A program made the translations under genes and the position numbers. The notes below the pieces were generated by a model. That model saw nothing but the letters and a program-made list of their open reading frames with translations, was not told the origin of the DNA and searched no databases. A stretch of DNA of 64,000 nt from Kordiimonas sp. SCSIO 12610. GTDB taxonomy: Bacteria; Pseudomonadota; Alphaproteobacteria; Sphingomonadales; Kordiimonadaceae. Below are positions 18,281 through 28,074 of this stretch, in pieces; position 1 is the stretch's first letter, and each line of letters starts with the position of its first letter. The stretch lies in the NCBI RefSeq assembly GCF_024398015.1, contig NZ_CP073747.1, positions 1,870,501 through 1,934,500 of the forward strand. Direction: 5' to 3'.

Positions 18281-18868
18281 ATGAATAAAAAAACACCGCT
18301 TTACAAAGAAACCGACCTTGGTGGTCGGTTAACACCGTTTCAGGGTAAGTGGCCGGACATTGCCGATAGCGCCTATGTCTTTCATGGTGCGCAAGTTGTC
18401 GGTGATGTATCCATCGCGGAACATGCTAGCATTTGGCATAACTGCGTTCTACGAGGCGATGTAAATCATATTAAAATTGGTGAGCGAAGTAATATTCAAG
18501 ACGGTACTGTTATCCATGTGAGCACACATACCTATCCAACACTTATTGGTAGGGATGTATTGGTGGCTCACATGGCTATGCTTCATGGGTGTACCTTAAA
18601 GGACAATGCCTTCGTTGGGATGGGGGCAATTGTGATGGATAACACAGTTATAGAAAGTGATGGTATGCTTGCGGCTGGGGCAATGCTTACACCAGGAAAA
18701 ACAATAAAATCCGGTGAACTCTGGGCCGGAAGGCCTGCCAAGTTTGTTCGCGGTTTACGTCCCGAAGAAATTGAAAAAAACCGCAGTATGGCGGAACATT
18801 ACCGAAGGATTGCGGAGCAACATAAGATTGATGCAAAGGGTGAAACTGCGGATGAACCCTATCCCTAA
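18281..18868 (+). CDS. gamma-carbonic anhydrase-like hexapeptide-repeat protein
   Basis: 195 residues of left-handed beta-helix repeats. It has the motifs RGDVNHIKIGERSNIQDGTVIH, LVAHMAMLHGC and VGMGAIVMDN. The three zinc-ligand histidines of gamma-class enzymes are kept (HVSTH region, AHMAMLH). Members act as trimeric carbonic anhydrase homologues or acyltransferase-like proteins (YrdA/PaaY); activity cannot be read from sequence. The gene starts 29 bp after argC, probably in the same operon. Confidence 0.88.
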   Translation: MNKKTPLYKETDLGGRLTPFQGKWPDIADSAYVFHGAQVVGDVSIAEHASIWHNCVLRGDVNHIKIGERSNIQDGTVIHVSTHTYPTLIGRDVLVAHMAMLHGCTLKDNAFVGMGAIVMDNTVIESDGMLAAGAMLTPGKTIKSGELWAGRPAKFVRGLRPEEIEKNRSMAEHYRRIAEQHKIDAKGETADEPYP

Positions 18869-18966
18869 TGGAAATTTATAACTTTTCCCTTGAAAAACAT
18901 CATCCAAAGCGCCCATATAGCGTACACATATTCAGTCAATAACATCAGCTAGAGAGGTTAGTAGCA

Positions 18967-19569
18967 ATGCCATTTGAATTACCAGCTCTTCCTTATGCGC
19001 AAGATGCGCTTGAGCCACATATCACAGCCAATACCTTAAGTTTTCATCACGGCAAACATCACAATGCCTATGTTGTAAACCTGAACAACCTTGTTGCAGG
19101 TACAGAATTTGAAGGTAAAAGCCTTGAAGATATTATGAAAGCAACTGCTGGCGACGCATCCAAAGCAGGCGTTTTCAACAATGCGGCACAAATTTGGAAC
19201 CATACATTCTATTGGCATTCGATGGCACCGAACGGTGGCGGCAAACCAACTGGTGCGCTTGCAGAAAAAATCGATGCAGATTTTGGTAGCTTTGATGCTT
19301 TTGCTGATGCTTTTAAAACCGCTGGTGCAACTCAGTTTGGTTCCGGTTGGGCTTGGCTTGTTTTGAATGCAGACGGTAAGCTTGAAGTTGTGAAGACCTT
19401 AAATGCAGAATGCCCATTAACAGACGGTTCAACACCGCTTCTAACAATGGATGTTTGGGAGCACGCATACTATCTCGATTTCCAGAATCGCCGCCCTGAT
19501 TATATTGCGACTTTCCTTGAAAGCCTTGTGAATTGGGAATTTGCTGCGGCAAACCTTGCAGCTGCATAA
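18967..19569 (+). CDS. sodB: superoxide dismutase, Fe type
   Basis: Dismutates superoxide in the cytosol. The 200 residues carry the metal ligands His in [12 protein letters not shown], His in WNHTFYWHS, and Asp and His in [19 protein letters not shown], with Gln at the position that hydrogen-bonds the metal-bound solvent, and the GSGWAWLV segment favour iron. It has its own AGAGAGG ribosome-binding site and terminator. Confidence 0.96.
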   Translation: MPFELPALPYAQDALEPHITANTLSFHHGKHHNAYVVNLNNLVAGTEFEGKSLEDIMKATAGDASKAGVFNNAAQIWNHTFYWHSMAPNGGGKPTGALAEKIDADFGSFDAFADAFKTAGATQFGSGWAWLVLNADGKLEVVKTLNAECPLTDGSTPLLTMDVWEHAYYLDFQNRRPDYIATFLESLVNWEFAAANLAAA

Positions 19570-19594
19570 TGCAAAATACTATATGAACTGAAAC

Positions 19595-19618
19595 AGGGCT
19601 CTTTACGGGCCCTTTTTC
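19595..19618 (+). terminator. intrinsic terminator after sodB
   Basis: AGGGC/GCCCT stem with a 9-nt loop, then a five-T run, 25 bp after the sodB stop. Confidence 0.7.
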
Positions 19619-19653
19619 ATATAATCTGAAACTACAATAACCATTTGAATGCA

Positions 19654-20466
19654 ATGACCCAAGCAACAGACAATCAAAGCTATTGCCAAAATATGGTAAG
19701 AAATGACGATCCTGATCGGTATTTGACCGTTTTGTTTGCGGCTGAGGATAAACGTAGAGCGTTATTCGCCCTTTATGCCTTTAATCAGGAAATTGCGAAA
19801 ACCCGTGAAACCGTCTCAGAGACGATGATTGGCGAAATTCGCCTTCAATGGTGGGCGGAAGCAATTGAGCAAATTCTTGATGGTCATGTTCGGGAACATC
19901 CTGTTGTACAGGAACTATCGGAAATTGCTCAACTAAGGACGATTGCGCCGTTGCTAATGGACGTAATCGAAGCCCGAAAGTCTGACCTCTATACTGATGG
20001 TATAGCGGATATGGACGCATTGAAAAACTATGCTGAAAATGTTGGCGGTAAATTATGCCAGGCCGCTTTGCTAATCTGCAATGATGGACAGCCTGATGGT
20101 AGGGAGGTAGCCGTTAAATGTGGAACAGCGTGGGCACTTATGGGGTTAATCCGTGCCATTCCTTTTCAAGCGAGTTCTGATGATCAGCTTATCTCTTTTG
20201 GTGTAAACTCTAATTTACAACAATTCGACGATCAGGTCCGTGAGATTGTTCAAAATATCGCAACCGAAATCGAAAACGGCCTCAAAAACACCAAATTAAA
20301 ATCTAATGAGGCTAAGGATCAGAGTGTATTGCTTTTGATCTCTATGACACGCAAGTATTTATCTGCATTAAAGCGTTCTGATTATAAGGTTTCAATGTTT
20401 GTTGATAACCAGCCAGGAACAGCACGAAAAATTATAGGCATGATCTGGCAAGCAATTGTTGGATAA
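19654..20466 (+). CDS. squalene/phytoene synthase family protein, NDUFAF6-like
   Basis: 270 residues with the isoprenoid-synthase all-helical fold: YCQNMVRNDDPDRYLTVLFA, ALYAFNQEIAK and LQWWAEAI. It matches the family of the mitochondrial complex I assembly factor NDUFAF6 rather than true phytoene synthases. The Asp-rich motif pair for Mg-diphosphate is not clearly present, so a catalytic role is doubtful. I used ATG 19654; the TTG at 19645 is an alternative. No strong ribosome-binding site is visible. Confidence 0.82.
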   Translation: MTQATDNQSYCQNMVRNDDPDRYLTVLFAAEDKRRALFALYAFNQEIAKTRETVSETMIGEIRLQWWAEAIEQILDGHVREHPVVQELSEIAQLRTIAPLLMDVIEARKSDLYTDGIADMDALKNYAENVGGKLCQAALLICNDGQPDGREVAVKCGTAWALMGLIRAIPFQASSDDQLISFGVNSNLQQFDDQVREIVQNIATEIENGLKNTKLKSNEAKDQSVLLLISMTRKYLSALKRSDYKVSMFVDNQPGTARKIIGMIWQAIVG

Positions 20467-20547
20467 GGCCCATCTATTTATTTGAATTGGACACAGAAAA
20501 AGCCCTGCAAAAACAAGCAAGGCTGATACGCTGTATTCGTCAGACAG

Positions 20548-20727
20548 CTAGGCTTCTATATCTACCCGTTCCCCAACACCAGGGCCTGTAGATGAAGGCT
20601 CAGCTTCACGTCTTTCAACAGAACTATCTTCTGCTACCCGCTGTTCAGCTACAGCAGACTCTTGTGCAGAACTTCCATTTCCAGCTACAAATTGGTTACT
20701 TGTAGCCGTTGAACCAAGAATATCCAT
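20548..20727 (-). CDS. small hypothetical hydrophilic protein
   Basis: 59 codons on the minus strand with a perfect GGAG ribosome-binding site 7 nt before the ATG at 20727. The product (MDILGSTATSNQF... ending VGERVDIEA) is rich in Ser, Glu, Ala and Gly and is probably disordered. No family is recognised. It lies alone between convergent and divergent neighbours and is divergent from the TPR lipoprotein gene. A longer in-frame start at 20763 exists but lacks a ribosome-binding site. Confidence 0.55.
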   Translation of the reverse strand: MDILGSTATSNQFVAGNGSSAQESAVAEQRVAEDSSVERREAEPSSTGPGVGERVDIEA

Positions 20728-20890
20728 TTTTTTACTCCAACGGCGTGTATTTACCCATGACACACGCCTACTCAGCAGTTAGTAATATAACAAATAGTAA
20801 CTGCAAATGCAAAAAATCGCAGAAAATAGCTGTTTTTTGTGTTGTTTGTTACGAAAAGCTTAATAGAAAGCGATAAAAGGCGGGGTTTAG

Positions 20891-21787
20891 ATGCCAAACT
20901 TTAATAAAATTTTATCGGTCCGAATCATTTTCACCGTTTTCATCTTAGCCCTAACCGCATGCTCCAGTGGTCCGGAAAGGCGCACAAATAACGGTGCGGG
21001 GCCATTTTCCGCGAATGCACGAAACGAGGTAGCCAGAAAAAGCCCGGAAGGGTTGGTACGCATCGGGGAAGGGTTTGAGCGGTCTGGTAATCTTGTCAAC
21101 GCACTGAACTTATATGAGCAAGCCCTTGCAAACGATCCAAACCTTCTTACTGCAAAGCTCGCTAAAGGCAGAATTCTTAGTCAAACGTCAAAGCGAAGTG
21201 AAGGAATTTCCCTACTAACTACGCTTGTTATGGAATATCCAGACCTCTCGGTTGCCAAAACAACTTTGGCTCAAGCCTATGCCTTTGGTCAGGAGTTTGA
21301 AGAAGCCTACGCTGTTATCAAACCTACCGCAGAATCAGGGGAAGCGACATTACCAATATTGGCTTTGGCTGGCTCCTTGGCACAGGTGTTGGAACTGGAT
21401 GAAAAAGCGAGAGTTTTCTACGACAAAGCCCTTCAGGTTGACCCTAAGGATTCGGGGACAATTAATAACCTTGCGATTTCTTTTGCCTTAAGCGGTGAAT
21501 ATGAAAGTGCGATTGCATTATTGCAGCCACTTTTAAATAATCCGCGGATTAAAAACATTGCGACGAAAACACTTGCAAACATTTATGCGCTTTCAGGGCA
21601 ATTGGACGCTGCGAGTGTTATCATTAGGTCGTTGGTTGACCCAAAGGAAGCAAAGCAGCAAGAAGGATATTTCACGCTGTTAGATGGAATTAGCAAGCGT
21701 GAACAAGCAATTCTATTGCTCTTTAATGTAATTCCTGAGTCTGTTTTGAAACGCATCAATGATGCGTCGGTGAAATCATCATCATAA
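20891..21787 (+). CDS. TPR-repeat lipoprotein, TadD-like
   Basis: 298-residue lipoprotein with a signal peptide and lipobox LTAC (Cys near residue 24). Tetratricopeptide repeats follow from ~55 to ~270 (GNLVNALNLYEQALANDPN, KARVFYDKALQVDPKD, GEYESAIALLQPLLNNP). This layout matches TadD-type proteins of Flp/Tad pilus loci, but no other tad genes are in the window. It may be a stand-alone envelope scaffold. Confidence 0.8.
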   Translation: MPNFNKILSVRIIFTVFILALTACSSGPERRTNNGAGPFSANARNEVARKSPEGLVRIGEGFERSGNLVNALNLYEQALANDPNLLTAKLAKGRILSQTSKRSEGISLLTTLVMEYPDLSVAKTTLAQAYAFGQEFEEAYAVIKPTAESGEATLPILALAGSLAQVLELDEKARVFYDKALQVDPKDSGTINNLAISFALSGEYESAIALLQPLLNNPRIKNIATKTLANIYALSGQLDAASVIIRSLVDPKEAKQQEGYFTLLDGISKREQAILLLFNVIPESVLKRINDASVKSSS

Positions 21788-21807
21788 CGCGACAAAACAT
21801 CGCTTGA

Positions 21808-22167
21808 ATGAATGCACAGCAAACTATAAGAAATAGACCGTTCCATAAAGATGTTCAAATGAGGCTGGCCTTGAAAAACTGCACAACAATGCCCGAAGTT
21901 CGCGCTGAGATCGATCGTATTGACCGTGAAATTGTCCCTTTATTACTAGAGCGATTAGAATATATCGCTCAGGCTGGTCACATTAAGGCGGACAGAAATA
22001 CCGTTCGTGATGAAGACCGAGTTGAAGATGTCGTGCAAAAGGCCTTAACGACAGCAGAAAAATTGAACGGCAACGCTACTTATATTGAAGATGTTTACCG
22101 GTATTTAATTGAGTGGAGCATCAACTATGAATTTGGTGTTTGGGATAAAGTTGCAGAGGAAAAATAA
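21808..22167 (+). CDS. chorismate mutase, AroQ type
   Basis: 119 residues with the AroQ helical motif: RAEIDRIDREIVPLLLERLEYIAQAGHIKAD, then VRDEDRVEDVV and YIEDVYRYLIEWSINYE. It converts chorismate to prephenate for Phe/Tyr synthesis in the cytosol. Arg of RAEIDRID, Lys of IKAD and the Asp/Glu pair are in the expected places. ATG 21859 (MRLALKN) is an alternative start closer to the domain. Neither start has a strong ribosome-binding site. Confidence 0.87.
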   Translation: MNAQQTIRNRPFHKDVQMRLALKNCTTMPEVRAEIDRIDREIVPLLLERLEYIAQAGHIKADRNTVRDEDRVEDVVQKALTTAEKLNGNATYIEDVYRYLIEWSINYEFGVWDKVAEEK

Positions 22168-22553
22168 GTTCAAGTGCTGCGGGTGTCCAATCCACCTTTA
22201 TTGACTTGTGAACGGTTCTTTTTTGTTTCGATGTTTATTCTGGCATCTGATTTATAATTTATATCCTTCATATTGTATTTTCTTGTCATTTATTGCGTAG
22301 TTTACGTATTTTTTAACTCATACTTTTCACTACTGTATAGACCCCATATTTAGCGAATTCGTTGCAAGATAACATGCGGGTAATATAACCGTGAGATCGA
22401 CGTTTTTCGATTGCGGAAGTTACGCAAAATAACATACAAACCTTCTTGTAACGGGCTAGCAGAGTTTCGCGGCTTGTTATTCAAACTCAGAGGGCTAACC
22501 CCCATCGCCCTCTGAGTTTCCCAACTTAAAATTCCGATGAAATTTCATACAAA
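22168..22553. other. non-coding gap between convergent genes
   Basis: 386 bp without a credible gene. It is AT-rich in the first half, and I see no tRNA or promoter-like structure. The only clear element is the 13-bp inverted repeat at 22483-22519, listed separately. Confidence 0.6.
22483..22519. repeat. perfect 13-bp inverted repeat, probable terminator
   Basis: AAACTCAGAGGGC (22483-22495) and GCCCTCTGAGTTT (22507-22519) enclose an 11-nt loop. It lies 35 bp beyond the stop of the leftward porin gene, so it probably ends that transcript. No T-tract follows on either strand, so it is not a textbook intrinsic terminator. Confidence 0.75.
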
Positions 22554-23693
22554 TTATAAAGAAAACTGTAGGCTTAGATTAAGGCTATTTACGTCTTGTC
22601 TTTGATTAACCGGGCCGGACCGTGTGTGAATTAAGTTTGTTACAAGTTTTAGATTCCGTTCCATATGCCATATAAAGGCGAGTTCTTGAGAAAATTGCCT
22701 TTGAGCAATATTGGCGTCGTCCTGAATACGTGCATAATCTAACCGCGCAGCGACCTCGAATGCACCAATGCCGCCATGAAATATGCCATTTGATACATCG
22801 CTTAAATCTAACCTGGCGTTCGCCTTCTGGTATCCGCGCTTTCCACCAAAGAACCAGCTAATGTCGCCGTAAAAACCAAGACTATCGCTATTGCTGGCAC
22901 GCAAATAAATAGCTTCTCCGGTTAGCGTAAGGGGTCCGCTTTGATATAGCGCCTCTCCTCCAGCCAATATATCTTCGCTAGAATTACGGGCAGAGTTGAT
23001 CAATCTTGGTACAGCGCGGGTTTCAGGGCGTATTCGGTAAATGAATGAATCGTTGTCAGTGCGGTTCCTGTATCTAAGAGCCCCACCAATATGAAATCTG
23101 TTGCCATCGGAGTTTTCATGGCTCCACACCAGACGTGATGAAAAAACCGTAGCTTCTTCGTCCCCGCCATCTGATATCGCTCCTTGATATACCCCGCCAT
23201 GATAAACAAAATCGCCTGAACGATAACGCACCGCCAAACCAGTTTGCCGAGTAAGTGCTGATGTAAGTTCAATAATTGCAGGACGATTGATAAAGGATAA
23301 TGCTAACCTGCTGTTGGCAACATCAAGACCGGTTATGAGCTTGGCTTGTCCTAGCCTAAATCTCCATGCCCCGGTTCGCTGTTCGAGAAAAACGTTTGGC
23401 AGCTCAATATTATTATTGGAGACTTCAAAAGCGGCAACAACCCTAAAGGTATCAGAGAAATTATAGGTTGGTCTTATGCGTAATTGCCTTAGTTCACTCT
23501 CATCAAAATTAACACCGTCAAATCTTGCTTCTGCATTTTCAAGAATTATACGCCCGCCGATATGTAACCTATCCTGACTGAAGGGGCCCGGCGCAGCCTC
23601 ACTTTTGTCATCGGTGGCACAAACACTTTGGGAAAACAGAGTAAATGATAGTGCAAGTATGGACGAAAATTTATGTCCCATAGAGGTCTTCAA
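22554..23693 (-). CDS. phosphate-selective porin (OprO/OprP family)
   Basis: 379-residue outer-membrane beta-barrel. It has a signal peptide ending near VCA-TDD, repeated amphipathic strands, RLGQAKLITGLD and RQTGLAVRYR segments of the OprP family, and a C-terminal aromatic/hydrophobic strand ending in LQFSL, close to the usual terminal Phe. The family forms anion-selective, often phosphate or pyrophosphate channels. No pho box was found upstream. It is divergent from the PepSY gene. Confidence 0.85.
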   Translation of the reverse strand: MKTSMGHKFSSILALSFTLFSQSVCATDDKSEAAPGPFSQDRLHIGGRIILENAEARFDGVNFDESELRQLRIRPTYNFSDTFRVVAAFEVSNNNIELPNVFLEQRTGAWRFRLGQAKLITGLDVANSRLALSFINRPAIIELTSALTRQTGLAVRYRSGDFVYHGGVYQGAISDGGDEEATVFSSRLVWSHENSDGNRFHIGGALRYRNRTDNDSFIYRIRPETRAVPRLINSARNSSEDILAGGEALYQSGPLTLTGEAIYLRASNSDSLGFYGDISWFFGGKRGYQKANARLDLSDVSNGIFHGGIGAFEVAARLDYARIQDDANIAQRQFSQELAFIWHMERNLKLVTNLIHTRSGPVNQRQDVNSLNLSLQFSL

Positions 23694-23901
23694 TATTATT
23701 TTTGTGGTGTCTCATTATCTATCTGAAGAATAGCAAGCAATAAGTCAAATCCTGAGCTTGCTAATTTTTTCAAAAGATCAATCGTTTGTGATCCCGATAC
23801 CAGCCCTTTACTAATCACTTTCTGTTGATATACCTATAAGAAAGCAGCAACTTATAAATAGCTTATAACAAGTTGAATTTGGGCACTGCGGGGAGCAAAA
23901 C

Positions 23902-24429
23902 TTGAAAACTCAAAAGTTATTTCGCCAGATACACCACTGGGGATCTATTATCATTGCTATTCCACTATTGGTGATGATTGGCGCAGGCATCCTGCTGATG
24001 CTAAAAAAAGAAATTGAATGGATACAGCCCAAATCACAAAAAGGAATAGAGCGCGAGGCAATTCCAACAAGGTCACTAGCCGAATTATATGAAGCCGCCA
24101 AAACTGTTGAACATGCGGGCATTACCACTTGGGCAGACCTTGAACGGGTAGACGTTAAGGCCGATAAAGGAATGGTCAAGTTTGTGTCGGCAACGAATTG
24201 GGAAGTTCAGGTTGACGCAAATACAGCAGAAATCCTGCAAGTCGCTTTCAGGCGTTCAGACATTATTGAACAAATTCATGATGGAAGTTTCTTTGCGGAT
24301 TGGGCAAAGCTTTGGTTGTTTTTACCAGCAGGTATTGTTCTATTTGTGTTATGGATAACGGGGATTTATTTGTTTTTTCTACCGCATGTTAAAAAATGGC
24401 AGAAAAAGCGAAGTCGAAAATCAGCATAA
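23902..24429 (+). CDS. PepSY domain-containing membrane protein
   Basis: 175 residues. The N-terminal helix with FRQIHHWGS (~8-35) is the usual opening of PepSY-associated TM proteins. A periplasmic PepSY-like domain follows (~60-130, NWEVQVDANTAEIL). A C-terminal helix (LWLFLPAGIVLFVLWITGIYLFF) and a basic tail complete it. Such proteins often accompany iron or heme uptake. The gene is divergent from the porin and has no receptor partner here. Confidence 0.8.
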   Translation: MKTQKLFRQIHHWGSIIIAIPLLVMIGAGILLMLKKEIEWIQPKSQKGIEREAIPTRSLAELYEAAKTVEHAGITTWADLERVDVKADKGMVKFVSATNWEVQVDANTAEILQVAFRRSDIIEQIHDGSFFADWAKLWLFLPAGIVLFVLWITGIYLFFLPHVKKWQKKRSRKSA

Positions 24430-24519
24430 ATTTGTTGATATTCAAGTACAATTTACCAAAACTATCATCGGTAAATTTGGGGGGAAAGCTTTTAGCTAAA
24501 GGGCAAGGAGAGGGTTGAA

Positions 24520-27500
24520 ATGTCCAAAACTTTCAAAGGGCGATTTACAAGTATCACTGCAACAATGATTGCCTGTGGTTTCATGATATCATTACCACAA
24601 TCGGGGGCAATTGCCGACACGGTTGATGATAAATTATTACAAGCATTGGAATATAGAAACATTGGTCCGTTTCGCGGCGGCCGTGCAACGGCTGTTGCTG
24701 GTATCGCAAGCGATCCATCGACATATTATATTGGTACTGTCGGCGGTGTTTGGAAAACAACAGACGGCGGTCAGAACTGGAACGTAATTTCAGATGATGA
24801 TTTTAAAACAGCAAGTGTTGGCGCCATCGCTGTTGCACCATCAGACAAAAATGTCGTTGTTGTTGGAATGGGGGAAAGCCCATACCGCGGCGTTGCTTCG
24901 TCCCACGGTGACGGTGTTTACATATCAACAGATGGCGGTGAGAATTTTAAAAATGTCGGCCTAAAGGATAGCCGTCAAATATCGACAATCCAGATCGACC
25001 CAAATGACCCTGAAACAATTTATGTCGCTGTTCAGGGAAGCCCTTGGGCACCAACAAAGGAACGCGGTGTATACAAAACAACAGACGGCGGTAAAACCTG
25101 GTCGCAGACATTGTTTGTGAATGAAACATCAAGTGCAATTGATCTTTCAGTAGATCCAAATAACCCACGTATCCTGTATGCCTCAATGTGGGATAACCAG
25201 CGCAAGCCATGGGAAATTCGCTCTGGCGGTGAAGGCAGTGGCATCTGGAAATCAGTTGATGGCGGTGATACCTGGAAAAAAATGAGCAAAGGCCTCCCTG
25301 ATGAGATGGGTAAAATTGGTGTCGTCGCGGCACCTGCAAAATCTGGTCGCGTGTGGGCAATTGTAGAAGCCAAGAAAAAGGGCGGTCTCTATAAATCTGA
25401 TGATTTCGGGGAAAGCTGGAGCCATGTAAACGGAACCCGCGGCCTTCATGCGCGTTCATGGTATTATATGCATGTGTTCGCTGACCCACAGGATGCTGAC
25501 ACTGTTTACGTTCAAAACTCAGCCTTCTTTAAGTCAATTGATGGCGGTAAAACATTCCCGACACGAATAACCGGCACTCACGGCGATTACCATGATCTTT
25601 GGATCAACCCCAATAATCCAGACATGATGGGCGTAGCCAACGATGGCGGCGGCGCTGTTAGCTGGAACGGTGGCAAGACATGGTCAACACAGATGAACCA
25701 GCCAACGGCACAGTTTTACCGTGTAAATGCCGACAACGATTTTTTCTATCGTGTGTATGCAGGTCAACAGGATAACTCAACGGTTGCTATCCGCAGTCGC
25801 GGCCTTGACGGTGGTATTGGTATTGAAGATTTCAAGCCGGTGGGTGGTTGTGAAAGCGGTCATGTTTCCTTTGATCCAGATAATCCAAGATTTGTCTATG
25901 CTGGCTGTTATCTCGGTCAAATCAATGAATATGATGATGAAACTGTAAGCTCACGGGATATTCGTGTTTACCCAGAAATCGGCTTTGGTATTGCCCCGAA
26001 AGACAGGAAATACCGTTTTAATTGGAATGCGCCCATTCATGTTTCCACACATGATACGAAAGTGATTTATCACGCTGGTAATCGCTTGTTTAGATCATCT
26101 GATCGGGGTCAAAGCTGGACGGTTGTTAGCCCGGACCTTAGCAAGAATGATCCAGACACACTGGGTGATGGCGGAAGGCCGATCACCAACGAGGTTTCAG
26201 AAAACTATGGAACCATTTTCGCGCTGGCCGAGCACGGAAAAGACGCAAACACTTTATGGGCTGGTACCGATGATGGCCTTGTTCAGGTCACCACGGATGG
26301 TGGTGCTAGCTGGAATAATGTTACGCCAAAGCGCGCAGGCAACGGCCTTGTTAACTCGATCGATCTCTCTGTACATGATGATAGTACGGCTTATGTTGCA
26401 TTCACACGCTACAAATATAATGATCACACACCATTGATTTTCAAAACCACTAACAATGGTAAAAGTTGGAAAAATATCGCCAAAGGTATTCCTGACGGAC
26501 ACTTTGTTCGTGTTGTTCGCGAAGATCCTGTTCGTAAAGGACTTCTTTACGCTGGAACAGAAGTTGGCATGTATGTTTCCTTCAATGACGGTGACGATTG
26601 GCAGCCAATGCAGTCTAATCTGCCTGTTATTCCTGTAACTGATATTAAGGTTCACAAGAATGACCTTGTCCTATCTACACAGGGGCGTGCCTTCTGGATA
26701 ATGGATGACATCTCACCGCTTCGCACAATGGGCGGTGATGTTCCAACAGAGGCAACACTTTTTGCGCCTTCAACCGCCTATGACGTTCAATATTATGGAC
26801 GCTCGAACTCGCGGCAGGCACCAAACCCTGATCGCGGAGCAGTATTTTATTATTCACTTCCTGAAAGCTTTGATCATAAAGAAACTGCATTAACTGTTGA
26901 AATTGTAGATAGTGACGGTAACGTAATTCGTACCCTTAAATCTGATAAAAAAGGGAATGCAAAAGGCGGCGGTTCCGGTACACGGTACAAGTTACCTGCA
27001 AAAGCAGGGCTTAATAAAGCTGTTTGGGATTTAAATGAAGATGCTCGCCCGGGCGTTAAAGGTGCCTGGTCACCAGCATGGGGCAATAGGGATGAATTCT
27101 CAGGTCCCGGGGCTTTACCGGGTAGCTACACACTTCGCCTAAAAGCGGGCGACACAATTAGCGAGCAACCATTAACCCTCATGTTCGATCCTCGTCATAA
27201 TATTAGCGATAGTGACTGGGCTGAAAAACGCGAACTCATGAAAAATGTCGATGGCATCTTCACTGAACTTGCAACAACACTTGCGACATTTAAGGATGTG
27301 CGTGGACAACTGAAAGGTCAGTTAAAGTTTGTTGGCGATAAGGATTTGAAGAAACAAGGCGAAGCTATCTTAAAGTCGATGCAAGAATGGGAAGACGGTG
27401 TTTTCTCATCTAAGCGTACATTCTTCCAAGATGTTCTGAATTGGCCTGACCGATTGGTGTCAGAGCTGTCAGGCCTTTACGGTGGCATTGACGGCGCTGT

Positions 27501-27666
27501 TCCTCCGCTTACCGGCGGCATTAAAGAGCGCTATAGCGATTTGTCTTCCAAGTGGGAAATGGCAAAAGCGAAACGCGATGAATTGATTGCAAACGAGATT
27601 GCTGCTTTCAATAAGGCGTTCAAAGAAAAAGAAGATGTCATTAATCTCTCAAAAATAGCGCAGTAA
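24520..27666 (+). CDS. large exported BNR/sialidase-repeat beta-propeller protein
   Basis: 1048-residue secreted protein with a signal peptide (cleavage near AIA-DTV). Many BNR-type repeats (Thr-Asp-Gly-Gly-x-x-Trp pattern, e.g. KTTDGGQNW, KSVDGGDTW, VTTDGGASW) across ~30-740 build one or two beta-propellers. A beta-rich segment with YKLPAKAGLNKAVWDL and a helical C terminus (~890-1048) follow. Homologues are often named glycosyl hydrolase or VPS10-like, but no catalytic sialidase Arg triad is evident. Function is unknown and may involve surface or protein degradation. It has a GGAGAGG ribosome-binding site. Confidence 0.82.
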   Translation: MSKTFKGRFTSITATMIACGFMISLPQSGAIADTVDDKLLQALEYRNIGPFRGGRATAVAGIASDPSTYYIGTVGGVWKTTDGGQNWNVISDDDFKTASVGAIAVAPSDKNVVVVGMGESPYRGVASSHGDGVYISTDGGENFKNVGLKDSRQISTIQIDPNDPETIYVAVQGSPWAPTKERGVYKTTDGGKTWSQTLFVNETSSAIDLSVDPNNPRILYASMWDNQRKPWEIRSGGEGSGIWKSVDGGDTWKKMSKGLPDEMGKIGVVAAPAKSGRVWAIVEAKKKGGLYKSDDFGESWSHVNGTRGLHARSWYYMHVFADPQDADTVYVQNSAFFKSIDGGKTFPTRITGTHGDYHDLWINPNNPDMMGVANDGGGAVSWNGGKTWSTQMNQPTAQFYRVNADNDFFYRVYAGQQDNSTVAIRSRGLDGGIGIEDFKPVGGCESGHVSFDPDNPRFVYAGCYLGQINEYDDETVSSRDIRVYPEIGFGIAPKDRKYRFNWNAPIHVSTHDTKVIYHAGNRLFRSSDRGQSWTVVSPDLSKNDPDTLGDGGRPITNEVSENYGTIFALAEHGKDANTLWAGTDDGLVQVTTDGGASWNNVTPKRAGNGLVNSIDLSVHDDSTAYVAFTRYKYNDHTPLIFKTTNNGKSWKNIAKGIPDGHFVRVVREDPVRKGLLYAGTEVGMYVSFNDGDDWQPMQSNLPVIPVTDIKVHKNDLVLSTQGRAFWIMDDISPLRTMGGDVPTEATLFAPSTAYDVQYYGRSNSRQAPNPDRGAVFYYSLPESFDHKETALTVEIVDSDGNVIRTLKSDKKGNAKGGGSGTRYKLPAKAGLNKAVWDLNEDARPGVKGAWSPAWGNRDEFSGPGALPGSYTLRLKAGDTISEQPLTLMFDPRHNISDSDWAEKRELMKNVDGIFTELATTLATFKDVRGQLKGQLKFVGDKDLKKQGEAILKSMQEWEDGVFSSKRTFFQDVLNWPDRLVSELSGLYGGIDGAVPPLTGGIKERYSDLSSKWEMAKAKRDELIANEIAAFNKAFKEKEDVINLSKIAQ

Positions 27667-27671
27667 ACAGA

Positions 27672-27693
27672 GGGGCAGGCGTTAGCTTGCCCC
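27672..27693 (+). terminator. GC-rich stem-loop after the BNR gene
   Basis: GGGGCAGGC-GTTA-GCTTGCCCC: a 9-bp stem with one G-T pair and a tetraloop, followed by more C instead of T. Located 5 bp after the stop. It is perhaps an mRNA 3' stabiliser ahead of the true terminator at 27726. Confidence 0.5.
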
Positions 27694-27725
27694 CCCCACC
27701 AACGTTATTTAGAACTATAAAAATA

Positions 27726-27760
27726 AAAGCCAGCTACTCATCAATAGTAGCTGGCTTTAT
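27726..27760. terminator. intrinsic terminator
   Basis: Perfect 13-bp stem AAAGCCAGCTACT/AGTAGCTGGCTTT with a 7-nt loop, followed by TATTTG. The A-rich left flank would also permit leftward use. Confidence 0.8.
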
Positions 27761-28074
27761 TTGCAGTCCGGAATGAGAGAGAGGAGGGGAGGTTTCCGAA
27801 CTGTTTGCAAATCTCTTATGACTTATTCACAATTCTATATGTGCTGCAAAGTCATACTCATATATAAGCATTGTTTATGCCAGTTTTTGAGGCGCTCTTG
27901 CGCGAGTTTTAGAACCTTTTATAAGCTTTTTGAGCCTCAATTTTAGGCACACGACAATTTCTGCTTATTTTTAAGGCATTAGATATTCTGATCATTACGC
28001 AGAAAATAAATAGGGCTTGTCATGAGTTGTCATGTGATATGAATACAATATCGACATTATGTGGGGATAAAAAT
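27761..28074. other. non-coding gap
   Basis: About 310 bp between the terminator and the GST gene. A GAGAGAGGAGGGGAGG purine tract lies at 27776-27792, but it has no start codon with a lasting frame behind it. I see no RNA gene or other convincing feature. Confidence 0.5.

Noticed and set aside
24947-25489. 180-codon minus frame inside the BNR gene
   Set aside because: Antisense shadow caused by the repeated TDGG codons; no start signal.
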